Shown here in pieces: positions 10,610 through 21,373 of a DNA stretch of 64,000 bases. The translations under genes were made by a program, and so were the position numbers. Positions within the stretch are counted from its first letter, which is position 1, and every line of letters starts with the position of its first letter. The notes under the pieces are model-generated. The model was given only the letters and a program-made list of their open reading frames with translations, was not told the DNA's origin and did not search any database. Source of the DNA: Thelonectria olida. Lineage: Eukaryota > Ascomycota > Sordariomycetes > Hypocreales > Nectriaceae. The stretch covers positions 682,001 to 746,000 of the forward strand of contig JAGPYM010000001.1 of the NCBI GenBank assembly GCA_020736575.1, given 5' to 3'.

Positions 10610-12182
10610 ATGGCCACCGACACCTCCAAGCTGCAGTCGTTCCCCTCCAAGCCACGCGTCTTCGTCCTGTCCGACATCTCCAACGAGCCCGACGACGCCG
10701 AGTCACTGGTGAGATACCTCCTGTACTCCAACCAGTTCCAGACCGAGGGCCTCGTCGCTTGCTCGTCAACATGGATGAAGACCAAAGTGTGTCCTCAAGA
10801 CATGCATAAGATTGTCGACGCCTACGCTGGAGCCGTCGAGAACCTGAACAAACATGCCCATCCAGACTTCCAGTACCCTTCTGCCGAGCATCTGAAGAGC
10901 CTGATCAAGCCTGGCGCTCCCGTATGTAGTTATCTCATCATACTCTTTCCCCGCGTCTAAAAATCAAATATCTGACATGCTTGTCGTGTAGGTCTATGGC
11001 TTCAAGGCCGTTGGCTCTGATATCCCCCTGACCGAGGGCGCCGAGCTGCTCCTAGAGAGAATCACGGCTCCGTCCGACGATCCCCTTTGGATCTTGGTCT
11101 GGGGAGGCACCAATGTCCTCGCCTCGGTCCTCTTCCGTCTCAAGGAAACCATTTCCGAGCAAGAGTTTGCTGCTCTCAGGGCCAAGCTCAGAGTCTACGC
11201 CATCTCGGACCAGGACGACACTGGCGCCTGGATTCGCAACACGTTCCCCGACATCTTCTACATCGCCTCCGTCCACGCTTGGAACCAGTACGGCATGGCC
11301 GCCTGGACCGGAATCTCGGGCGACAAGTACTACGGCTTCGACCAAGGCGGCCCCGACTTCTCCAAGCTCACCAAGGAGTGGTTCAAGGAGAACGTGCAGA
11401 TCGGCCCCCTGGGCTCGGCCTACCCCGATTACCTCTTCATCCCCGAAGGCGACACGCCTACGTTCCTCTACCTCATCCAGAACGGCCTCGGAATCCGCGA
11501 GAGCCCCGAGTTCGGCTCATGGGGCGGCCGATACCTCCGCACCGACATCAGCCCCGACGGTCTCAACAGCAAGCACTACAGCGATGCCTGCGACATTGTC
11601 GTCGGCCAGGACGGCAAGACGTACAAGTCGAACCACGCCACCATCTGGCGCTGGCGAGACGCCTACCAAAACGACTTTGCGGCGCGAATCAAGTGGTCCA
11701 TGAGCCCCGACCTGGCGTCCGTCAACCACCACCCCATCATCTCGCTCAACGGCTCGTCGGGCCCAGAGCCCATCTACATCGACGCTGAGGCCGGCACGAC
11801 GCTCACCTTCGACGCGTCCGAGACGTACGACCCGGACGGCGACGCCCTGACCTTCAAGTGGTGGCAGTACCGCGAGCCCAGCGCGACGCAGTGGTCGGCC
11901 TTCCTCGAGGTTGATGAGATGAAGATTGAGCACAAGGACGCCGATGCCCGCGTCGTTGAGGTGACGGTGCCTCCGGCCGAGAAGTCGTGCGTGGAGCTGC
12001 TCAGCCGCGAGCCCGTGGCCAAGGGCCAAGTGCTGCACCTGGTGCTCGAGGTGACGGACACCGGGTCGCCGAACTTGACGAGCTACAAGCGGGTGGTGAT
12101 TCAGGCGACGAACAAGGAGCTGAAGGGCGGTGGCGTTCGCCACGAGGACATTGCTGCTGCGTTTGAGGAGCTTACGAAATAG
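10610..12182 (+). CDS. DUF1593 protein: nucleoside-hydrolase-like domain plus C-terminal beta domain
   Basis: Exons 10610-10921 and 10992-12182 (70-nt intron) encode 500 residues. Seen: an acidic N-terminal motif SDISNEPDDAES (D22, D28, D29) that resembles the calcium-binding DxDxxxDD loop of inosine-uridine nucleoside hydrolases. It is followed by WGGTNVLA and a YAISDQDD segment. After about residue 365 comes an Ig/cadherin-like beta domain (AGTTLTFDASETYDPDGD). This architecture fits PF07632 (DUF1593) with its usual C-terminal domain, a family annotated as cellulose-binding or nucleoside-hydrolase-like without firm biochemistry. There is no signal peptide, so a cytosolic protein is expected. 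Context between a polyol dehydrogenase and a xylose-reductase-type enzyme suggests it cleaves a pentose-containing glycoside or riboside. That is inference. Confidence 0.88.
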
Positions 12183-12526
12183 GATGATTCTGGCTACGGA
12201 GGTGGTAATGTTGAAAATAGGGGAGCTGTTAGGAGCCCTCGTGTCAAACAAATAAAATACACAACAAATTGAAGCAACATGAATCGCGTGTAAACATCTC
12301 GCTACTGCTCACAAAATCCGTGCAAGGACCTCTACGAGTTCCAGGCGTATTGTATCTGGTGAGAGCCAAGACCTGGCGAGTGGTTCGAGCAACAATAAGA
12401 GTCGACCCTGTAAACCTGACTTACACACCACATTCACTTTACTGTCAATTGGAAGCGGTGAGTCGCCAGTATGGGCTGTCATTATCTCTATGGAATTCAT
12501 ATCTAGTCATTCAATTTTAATGCCCC
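12183..12526. other. Convergent 3' intergenic (DUF1593 / aldo-keto reductase)
   Basis: A 344-bp gap between two converging genes. It holds the likely polyadenylation signal of the DUF1593 gene; nothing else is recognised. Confidence 0.5.
12251..12256 (+). terminator. AATAAA polyadenylation signal of the DUF1593 gene
   Basis: A canonical AATAAA about 70 nt after the stop codon, in an A-rich 3' UTR. Confidence 0.5.
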
Positions 12527-13735
12527 TCAAGCAAAGATGCGCAGAGGGAAGTTGGGCAGGTAAAAGCCAGGGTCGTTGAAGCGCAGTCCGCGGTCCAGCG
12601 CGCTGATGCTCTCGATCTCGTCCTGCGCCAAATCAAAGCCCGTGACGTCGAGGTTCTGCGCCAGGCGGCCCGGGTTGTTGCTCTTGGGGATGACGGCAAT
12701 GTCGCGCTGCGTGGCCCAGCGCAGCAGCACCTGGGCGGGCGTCTTGGCGTGCTTGTCGGCGAGGGCCTTGACCACGTCCGTCTCCATGAGCGGCTGGGCG
12801 CCCTTTGCGCGCTTGGAGAAGATGCCGTTGAGCTCCATGAAGCTCTGCGGGCCGAACGACGAGTAGGCCGTCACGGCAATCTTGTTCTCCTGCGCCATGG
12901 CGATCAGGTCGGGCTGCGAGAGGTACGGGTGGTGCTCGATCTGCAGCGACGAGATGGGGTGGCGGGCGTAGCGCTGCACGTCGTACAGGGACTGGGCTTG
13001 GAAGTTGGACACGCCGATGGAGCGGGCGATGCCCTCGTCGACGGCGGTCTCGAGGGCCTCCCAGGTCTCGCGGATGGGGACGTTGGCCGTCTCGACGGTG
13101 CCGGCATCGTCCATCCACCAGGCCTTTGGAGAGTCAGCTTCCATCCATCCATCCATCCAAGGCAGTAAGTGACTTACAGGGAAACGTCGGGTCTCGGGCT
13201 CAATGTACTTGAGGGCGACGGGGAAGTGAATCAGGTACAAATCAATGTACCCGAGCCCCCAGGCCTCGTTCTGGAGCTTGGCCATCTCCAGGGCGTGCTC
13301 GCGGCTGTGGTAGTTGTTCCAGAGCTTGGTGGTGACAAAGACGTCCTCGCGCTTGACGAGGCCCTCGTCGATGGCACGCTTGATGCCCTCGCCGGCCTCC
13401 TTTTCGTTTTGGTAGTCTGTTGGGGAGCAGATTGTGTTAGACGTGTTTCTTGCTCGGTTTTATTCTCCGGCAATTGGGTCGTAGGGGTGTGCTATTGTCG
13501 ACGCGATAGCTTCGGGTGTCAAGGGGACGTACCATAGGCGCCGTCGAAGAGTCGGTAGCCAGCCTTGATGGCCTGGGGGAAGTGGTGAGCATTGGGGTCC
13601 GCGACAGCTTCAGAGATGGCAAAAACGTACGTTGTAGACGGTGTCGGCAGCCTGATCCGCAGGGACCTTCCAGAGGCCAAAGCCAACAAGAGGCATCTCG
13701 TAGCCCGAGGCCAGCTTAACGGTGGAGGGGGCCAT
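12527..13735 (-). CDS. NAD(P)H-dependent D-xylose reductase-type aldo-keto reductase
   Basis: Exons 13631-13735, 13533-13572, 13178-13416 and 12527-13123 encode 326 residues, the usual length for fungal xylose reductases. Seen: [15 protein letters not shown] at the N-terminus and the AKR catalytic tetrad D45, Y50, K79, H112 (FDGAYDYQNE, TTKLW, IHFP). Also present are [15 protein letters not shown] and the coenzyme loop IPKSNNPGR, whose K and R normally favour NADPH. The C-terminal DRGLRFNDP is also typical of Aspergillus XyrA-like enzymes. Role: reduction of D-xylose, L-arabinose or a related aldose to the polyol. The third intron (13124-13177, 54 nt) is in frame and lacks stops; it contains a CCAT tetranucleotide repeat, so it can be mistaken for coding sequence. 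The gene shares a divergent promoter with the Zn2Cys6 regulator. Confidence 0.93.
13141..13158 (+). repeat. CCAT tetranucleotide microsatellite in an intron
   Basis: Four and a half CCAT units within intron 3 of the aldo-keto reductase; likely length-variable between strains. Confidence 0.8.
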
Positions 13736-13879
13736 TGCGTCGTTGTTTGTGTAGGAGAGAGGGAGAGACGGCGTTTAGTCGAGAGAATAACGAGTGAATG
13801 CGATTGGGACTTGGTCACCTTTATGGCTTGACTATCGACCTATGTACTTGCAATGAGGTAGCATCTCTGCCCCTCCATT

Positions 13880-13895
13880 ATGAGGATCCCCTCAT
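13880..13895 (+). promoter_or_regulatory. Inverted repeat ATGAGG-N4-CCTCAT
   Basis: A perfect 6-bp inverted repeat with a 4-nt spacer in the shared promoter, ten bases before the 11-bp repeat array. It includes a CCCCT stress-element-like core. Candidate dimeric binding site, inferred. Confidence 0.4.
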
Positions 13896-13905
13896 CGTCA
13901 CCTCC

Positions 13906-13949
13906 ATGATCCCTCCATGATCCATCCATGATCCATCCATGATCCCTCC
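13906..13949 (+). repeat. Four tandem 11-bp repeats, unit ATGATCCMTCC
   Basis: Four head-to-tail copies at 13906-13916, 13917-13927, 13928-13938 and 13939-13949. The units differ only at position 8 (C, A, A, C). The 11-bp period is close to one DNA helical turn, so each unit shows the same face. Confidence 0.85.
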
Positions 13950-14271
13950 CACCTTAGAGAAGCCCTCTCTTTCTCTCTCTCTCTCTCGAGTCAGCCAGGG
14001 CGCTAAACAACTCCAGCTTTCACCGACCCTCGTCCCACCGAGACAGAGCGTTTAAACCTGCCGCAAGGGGCAACATCGGCCGCCCCGCCCCTTAGCTTCA
14101 CACCCCGGATCCATCAAGGCTTCACCTTTCCGCCTTTGGCCGGTTGCCCATCTGCTTCTCTATTCTTTCCCCCCGTCCTCCCCCAATTCCCACTCTTTTT
14201 GTCGTCGACGTTTGTGTTGTTTACACTTTCCTTTGAGGGAAAAGAAAACGAAAGAGGGAATAAACAAGGCA

Positions 14272-16388
14272 ATGGCTGATACGGGCTCCAATGCCTCAAA
14301 GACCCGCCTCCGAAGGACCAGGACAGGATGTTTCAAATGCCGCATGCGCCGACGGAAATGTACGTTCCCCCGTGTGGCATCATCGTCGACTAACGCAGGG
14401 CTGATCGTGCTTGTTTTGTCTTGCTCCAGGCGACGAGGGCAAACCGTCGTGCCGAAGATGTCTTGACGGCGGCTTCGAGTGCCAGTACGGCACGCGTCTG
14501 TCGTTCCTAGAAAAGAATGCCAGAACAGCCGGCACCAGCGCAGACCGTGTGTCTAAGCCGACGTATGGCAAGCTAAGGGTATGTAGATAGGATCCATGTC
14601 ATGTCCCTTCAATGCATGATGAGTTCCCACTAATCCAATCCTCTCTTGGCAGTTTGTCGTGCCAGAGTCGGTTATTATCCAGGATGGTGTTCGGCTGCAG
14701 GCCGACGAGGATGATGATGGTGGTGTTGGTGATGCTCCGGGGGAACATGAGGGTATCACGACAGCTCCGCCCAAGGTCGAACAGCTGCAACAACAACTGC
14801 AACAACCAGAACTCCCACCACTGCACTTGGACGACGCGCCTGCTGAGCTGCGCCCATCACCACCGCATCTGATCCACCCCTCCTTAGACAACATCATTGC
14901 CACTCCATCTCCAGATGGCGGTCGAGGAAGCCATGACCTGCAGGATCCTGGGAGCTATACTGTCGGTGTCTCTCCTTCCAATGCCGCCTACGAGTCTGCT
15001 TTGGATGGTTTGCTATCGCTGGGCAATGATCATCACTACGTGCCGCCGCCCGTCTCGTCCCATATACTTGGGAACGAGAGCTACCTTGGATCGCCATCAA
15101 CGTCCAATCCTCAACAGGACTTCTCGCCGGGAACATTGGAAAACATAGGGAAAGCGTCCGCAGGGTCCTTTCAGAACTGTGCGCATTTGCCCCAGGATCG
15201 AGCCGTACAGCTTCTACGACACTACCGATATAACATTGCGCCATGGGTATGTGACGTGATATGCTATCAACCCCAAGTTCCAAAACAAAACACGAATTGC
15301 TAACTCCTCCTCCATATAGTTGGATATTGGCGATGTATCACAGACTTTTGGGCTTGTCATTCCTCGAATTGCCATGGACTCGATCCCAGTCCTCGATTCC
15401 CTCCTCGCCCTGGCTGTGGCTACCATCGATGAACATGTCATTTCTGATCTTGGAGGCCAGCCCGTGGTTTCATTAGATCCAGGTGGTTCAGGCGTCGACA
15501 TATTGCATAGCGCTGTCACCTTTGCCTTCGCTGCCCTCCGTCGACATGCCCTCGTCGCTCCAACATCATGGCAAAGTCCTTCAAAGAATATTGCGTACGG
15601 GCTGTTAAACCTGCCCATCTTCCAGGAACAATACCCTGCCATCAATTTATCTCTATCCTGGATGACCTTGAGACTTGGTGAGCTACCTCAAATCTGCACA
15701 CTAGATCGCTGTTGACCAATTGATAGAATTGAGCGTCGGGCTCATGAACGGCTCTCCAGTATCCATCCCTGACATCATATCCTACAACACCTCCTCTCCC
15801 ATCGCCGTCATATCCCGAGAAGCCTTCAACACCGACCGCGAGCCTGTTCTTCTATGCGCCCAAGTCATCAACCACTGTTTCGGACAAGGCGCACCCGCCA
15901 CTCCCGGCATGCCAGGACCACCACCAACGGCGCAGAACTGGAAGTCGCTCACTGAATCCCTCAACATGTGGTATACCAACCGACCTCGAGACTTCAAGCC
16001 CATGTGGGAGGTGGACGAAAGGGAAGAGCTTTTCCCCCTTGTTCTCTTTACTAACGGAGCTGCCATACTGGCAAACCAGCTCTACCATACGTCCATGTTA
16101 CTTCTCCTTCAGAACCGACCCCGGACCCTCCCCAAGGAGCATGGGAGATCTGTTCTCATTTCCCCCCTCTGGCATGCCCAGCGGATATGTGCCATCAGCC
16201 TTAACAACGATACGAGGACAAACTGGGATTTCAGTCTTCTCGCATCCTTTTACCTCGCCGCCAAGCGGATGACGTATGAACCTCAGCAGAAGACCATCCT
16301 GCGCGGTATAGACCGCATTGGTTCTTTAACGGGCTGGAACGTGAATGCACTCTCGGCGCAGCTTGTGCAAGAGTGGCAGCCTGATTGA
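14272..16388 (+). CDS. Zn2Cys6 transcription factor with Fungal_trans_2-type regulatory domain
   Basis: Five exons, 14272-14359, 14430-14578, 14653-15246, 15320-15677 and 15727-16388; 616 residues. Seen: a perfect C6 zinc cluster C20-x2-C23-x6-C30-x6-C37-x2-C40-x6-C47, split by the first intron just before C30. A Q/P-rich linker follows, then from about residue 270 a helical regulatory region starting at APW-LDIG and running to the C-terminus (SLTGW near the end), as in the PF11951 group. Known for such proteins: nuclear, binding CGG-containing sites, often pathway-specific. Context: it is divergent from the xylose-reductase-type gene, so it is the likely cluster activator. It is convergent with a paralogue lacking the zinc cluster, with shared intron positions. 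Not orthologous to any named regulator that I can identify. Confidence 0.93.
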
Positions 16389-16453
16389 GCCACCAGAGGA
16401 ATTCATAGCCCGTAGCCAAAGAAGAATAATTCATAGAGTATCTTCCGGGTACT
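16389..16453. other. 65-bp gap between convergent regulator genes
   Basis: Too short for two separate 3' UTRs, so the two transcripts almost certainly overlap tail to tail. Confidence 0.6.
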
Positions 16454-17888
16454 TCATCGAACTTTATGCCCCCAAGCATGCTCGAGATCTGCTATTCGCC
16501 AGCATGTCGCCCAGCCAGTCATTGACTCTATGCTTTGGATGAGCTTGGATAGAAGCAGATGCTCAGACTTGTGGCTAAGAAGTCGTCCAGCAATCCATAA
16601 CGGTTGGATGGCGTTATTGAGACAACCCTTGTGAGGGTTCGTCAGCGAGATCCCGCAGATGCATTTAGCATGCCAGATGGCAGAACCGGTGGGTCCAACG
16701 TCTAGTTTGATCTCTCGAGGTTTGGATCCCAACAGGAGAGTACAGGCGGTGTGGTATAGTTGATTTGAAGAGATTCCTGCCCAATGAACAAAGAGGATCT
16801 GAGGGAATGGTCGACTGTCGATTGATTTGACAGGGATGATTTCAGGGGGACGATCTCGCAGCCATCCCTGGAGATCATGCCAAAGGCGAAGCCAGCGCCT
16901 TTCAAATGCGACATAGTCACATCCGTTGTTTTCGCCCAACTCGACATAGCGGGTTCTGTCAGCAACGAGCTCGCAAACTTTAGAGCATAGGTAGACCGAG
17001 TAGTTCGCATGCATGTCTGGAGAACGGTGCTTTCGAAACAGATCTGCCGCAGAGCCGGGGTCGGCGCCAGGGGGGAGCCATCTGTCGAGGGGAACCAAGG
17101 TGCCTTGAGTCCCGTCGGAAATCAGAGCTCCGCACAGATCTATCAAGAATTAGACTCAGGGACCTGAAATGAAGCAAAGCTGGGCAATTCTTACCCATTC
17201 TCGCGTAGCACCAGAACACGGCCTGGAGAAGGCCGCCACTGAATCCATTGACCTCAAAGGCGTCAAACAGGGCTGCGCAGCCCTCTAGATGCCGACGCCA
17301 GTCGTGTGGGCTGGCCGACATCATCTCAAGGCAGCACAGGATCACGCAGATCGGGATGATGGTGAGGTCACGGGCCTGTAGAAGAGGGTTGAGAAGCCGG
17401 ATAGCTTCCTGGTAGAGCTCTAGACTGTCAAACGAGTGCTGCTTTGCCTCCTTACGCTCCATTTGCCGGGCTGAGAGCGCAAGAATGGCGTAGAGGAGGG
17501 CCGGGCATCGGCGAGCCAGAACAGGAACCTGGACAGTAAAGGCTCGTTCGCTGTCGAACATGTCAAGCTAGGCTGGCCATCAGTCTCTGCCCTTGATTAG
17601 CCAGGTTGACACACGTACCCATGGCGCCACTTCGGCAACGAAGTTTTTCAGATACGACAAGCGACGACCCGACGAGAGAGCCGCCTTGGTCAGTGTCTGG
17701 ACTTCATAATCCTCACCAGGCGGGACATATTCTCCCGGAACAGGGGATCCCTCGCGTGAGGGGGCTGCAGTTTGTGCAGTGTTGAAGATGAGACAACGGA
17801 GCTCTTCCTGGTAGGCAAGGTATCCAGGGTCTTGAACGAACTGATCCAGGGGCCAGCTATTTGAAGGAGAAGACGAGTTGTCCGTCAT
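16454..17888 (-). CDS. Headless regulator: Fungal_trans_2-type domain without a Zn2Cys6 cluster
   Basis: Exons 17619-17888, 17195-17567 and 16454-17139; 442 residues. Seen: an N-terminus rich in S and P, a DPGYLAYQEELRCL stretch typical of the region after the zinc cluster in this family, then the helical regulatory domain. No CX2CX6C cluster exists in the protein or in the roughly 500 bp upstream. Both introns match introns 3 and 4 of the neighbouring Zn2Cys6 gene in position and phase: phase 0 after A-P-W before L-D, and phase 1 in an acidic codon before L-x-x-x-L. The last exons are 662 and 686 nt. So this is a paralogue that lost or never had its DNA-binding exons. Inference: it may act as a partner, inhibitor or sugar sensor for the activator, like the activator/repressor pairs of the quinate and galactose systems. 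Confidence 0.85.
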
Positions 17889-20800
17889 TGGAATGACAAT
17901 TGTTGAATTGAGGAGAGTCGGATGCCGAAGTCAGCTTCGGTTTGATATCCTCGGCTCGGATGAGGGCTAATAAGATGTCGTTCCAAAGGCCAGGAGAAGC
18001 TGTGGGGAAGCCAAGACACGGCAGAAGGATGTAGTTGCACTATTCAGTAATATCTTTGTTTCATGGCAAGTCGAAATCGGATGAGAGATCCGAGAAGAAG
18101 ATGGCAGAGTGTGTAGGGTAACACAGAGGTCGCTGAGCTCGGTGTGAATAGAAGGTGTGCTCGGGTCAGGTGCAGACGCGCAGACGTGCAGTCAAGTCAT
18201 GCACCTGTGCACCTGCCACGGGGAGGCGGGTGAGCCAGTGAGGGCAGTCGTGAGGCACTGGAACTCCTGCCCCGACTGGGCAACACCTCAATCCTTGCAC
18301 GTGCGGGGGTGGATGAGTGCGGGGGATAAGTCGACAGGAGGCTTCATCAGTGGCTCTTTCCTGGCGCACTAGTCGGGTTCTACTGGAGCGTGGAGCTAGA
18401 CTCAGCTGGTAGCTGTTGGGTCGCCGGCAGCAATTGGGGCCATTGATTCGCCACTTTCTAACGTGTCAGCTGCGTTTTCTTTTCGTTCGCCGACGCGGAA
18501 TAATGAGCTCTTTTTCGTCTTGATGCGAGCTTGAATAAATTTGATCATCAGGTGACGGACTACTGGTGTCCTCCACTGTGATAGTGGCGCTGAGCCGCCT
18601 GTTTGGTTCTGAGTCCGTGTATTCGTACTTCTGACTGTGGCTGACGTGCATTGAGAACAATTGGGCTTCGCATTGTAATGTCTGGCGCTCACATGCACAT
18701 CAATTGTCCCCAACAAGTGAGGAAAATGGGATAAACATCACCATTGATTTTTAACATGTCACCAAATCGCCTCCAAGTCGTCGCCAGAGGAGGCGGACAA
18801 GCGGTCTGTTCACGCTTCAGGGTAATCTCTATCCGACGCACAATGTCCGAGGATGATTGGATGGTGATGGAAGAGTGACACAACTGCGTCGTAGCCGGAC
18901 TCAAAAGCTGTCAACATGACTCTTGTCTGCAATTACGTGAGCCCGGCCAGTCCAATGTTTCAGCCTCGTTGTGCAGGGGAATAAGACTGTCTGTGTTTGA
19001 GTGAGATGGCTGTTTGCTCTGCTGATGATTCCTTTACGTCTCTCGTACAGTACAAGCCTCGTAACCGTGTGAGCACACAATCGCCAACTCCGAGTGCACG
19101 TAATGTGCTTCGTATCTCGACATGAAATATCACACCACGGACAACGTCTGCGGGCGGGCCTGAAGGTTGACCGTCATCCTTTGTCACCGGCTGGGCGTTG
19201 TCACCACAACAGTGAATGAGAGGACATGCGCGGTGCCACGTCAATGTCTTGCACCACAATGTATGCAATCCCCGTTACATTGATACCCAAAAAGGACTTG
19301 AGAAACAACGACACCCAGACACTTCGGCGATGCCCAACACCCATGGGACAACTGGAGCTGCGGGTATGCCGTGACATGTAGACGGGCACCGACTCTATTT
19401 ACATACTACCTACCTAGGTACACACACCAGTATTCGTACGTACAAAGAACGGATACCTGCGGCGGTGGACAGTTTGCTCGCTTGGCGCATTCATATTGGC
19501 TAGTTAATCCGTATTGACGGGACCAGATCTTGATGAGGCGATCTGCACGGATTGTTCCGCCTGTTCTTCCATCGATGGGAATGGCAATTTCCCGTGATCC
19601 ATTGTAGGCAGACACAGCAGTGATCCGAGGATGCAAGCGAGAGGACCATGGACAGGCCGACGCGTGCTAGGAAAATGAGGCACGAGTGCTAATATCGTGC
19701 GCCAGCAAATCCACTGCGAACGGGCCAACGAGCCATGGCATGGAGGGCGGCTTGAAGTCGAAGGCCATGAAGCTATCAATAGAAGCAATCAGCCGTTTGT
19801 CCAACCACCAACAACAGTCCATGGGCGAGATGCCCCAACGCCTTGCCCCGAGGTGACAGAGACCTGCTCAGGGCCTTGCTGGCGATTGCCGACCAAGATG
19901 TTGCACCATGACCCTGAATTATCCACCTCGCTCCCTTTGTGCCGTGGGATTGGGCCATTGCAATGCACCCACCAGACACATGGCCATCTCCAGGGGCAGT
20001 CCGTGTCCATGACCTGATCTGTCGAGCTGCAGCGTGCCCTTGCCCCTGTTCAACCCTATCCTCCGTCCAGAAGGTCTCTCTCATCTGCGTCTTCCATCCA
20101 TCTTCTCCGACCCTTTGTTGGAAAGCCAAATGGAACATTGACATTCGCACACACACGACGCGCAGAAGAAGAAATAAAAAGGGGCCGTCCACTCAGAGAG
20201 CCTCACCGCCCACCCAACCCACCGGGCCCGGCCGCATATCCCCAAGGGGGAACCTATGATGCTCAGGCGAAGGGATCATCAAGGGACATTGCTGGGGCCA
20301 ATGTTCGGGAAGACTTTTCTTTTGTTGTCTCACAGCAATTATACATGAGCGTTCTGTGATATTGGCACTAGGTATCGTCAACCACACTCAGAAACGATAG
20401 CAAGTGGCAATTAAGAGCTATTTTGATGATGAGTTCATCTTGGTTTCTGTGCCTACTGGCATCATCCCGGGATGCTCTGCCCAGCAGCACTCATCACACC
20501 GTCGTCATTGTTCATAATTTTTTTTTTCTTAGTTGGTGATCTTGAGCGCGTCCCCTGGTTCCTGGTTCCCTGCAGGCATGCACGGAAGAAAACAGCAACG
20601 GGCAGCAGGGCCGGCGGCATCGGCAGCGTCGATTTCAGGTGGCAGTGGTGAAGGTCCGCTCTAGTTGTGCATGTTTGCCAAACAACACGGCTCACCTCAC
20701 CGTCGACTCACCATGAGTTGACCAGCTGCACGACGACTCCTTTCGGCGGAGCGTTTCAGCTGCACTCGCCACACATACGCACAACCTAGCTATTGCACGA

Positions 20801-21373
20801 ATACTTGGACCAAGCATCCGTGTTGTAGGTCTTATGTAGGCAGGCTACATATTCGCAGTCTTCGCAGTTTCACGATGGCCAAACACAGGCCGTCTCTCGA
20901 TCCACCCGTCCATCTAGACATACCTCTTTCAGCATCCTTGACTCCTTAAACAAGTCTGGCGCGCGCCCGTCCTGTTTGCGTTGGTTCTAGTTGACGACCG
21001 GGCCCTTTGCGGATTGAATGCTTCTCCTTGCCGTCACCATCTGACTGGTGTTCGCAGCGCTGCTAATTAAGCCCATCTCACCCCTGCATGATACCCCGGT
21101 CGTGATAGTCTCCCTTCCCCCCTTCTTCCGCTCGTGGTTCTTGGAAGACTCTCTCATGGAATTGTGGGTGGACGGACTGTGGACATAGCTGTAATTTACC
21201 AACCAGACCTTACAAACGTGCCGGTTCTCCCATCGCGCGAGGCCAGCGAGAGACGGTCTTGTCACGTCACAATTCCTTTTTTTGCGCCGTGGCTTGTCGT
21301 CTCGTCTCGTCTCGTCTCGCCCTGTCGAACAAAAACCCTCGCAAGCCCGCACGCCCGTCGTTTCGCTCCCGCA
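17889..21373. other. 3.5-kb intergenic: two promoters, no gene seen
   Basis: Left end: promoter of the headless regulator, with a palindrome at 17925-17940, a GGCTAA at 17965-17970 and extra CGG triplets near 17952-17958. Right end: CT-rich upstream region of the Sec7 gene, including a TCTCG tandem run near 21297-21319. Small ORFs in between show no family features. Confidence 0.5.
17925..17940 (+). promoter_or_regulatory. Perfect palindrome CCGAAG-N4-CTTCGG with everted CGG triplets
   Basis: Six-base arms with a 4-nt spacer, equivalent to CCG-N10-CGG, 36 bp upstream of the headless regulator's ATG. Zn2Cys6 dimers recognise paired CGG triplets; its closeness to the start suggests an operator or leader hairpin. 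Inferred. Confidence 0.45.

Larger units (their letters stand above)
13736..14271. promoter_or_regulatory. Divergent promoter: aldo-keto reductase / Zn2Cys6 regulator
   Basis: A 536-bp region between divergent start codons. It contains an inverted repeat (13880-13895), four perfectly spaced 11-bp direct repeats (13906-13949), a CT-rich microsatellite (about 13971-13986) and GC-rich boxes (CGGCCGCCCCGCCCC near 14078). The regulator may control its own promoter from here. Confidence 0.5.

Noticed and set aside
21134..21373. N-terminal extension of the Sec7 protein
   Set aside because: The frame is open but opens with GTG and has no ATG before 21374; sequence is CT-rich leader.
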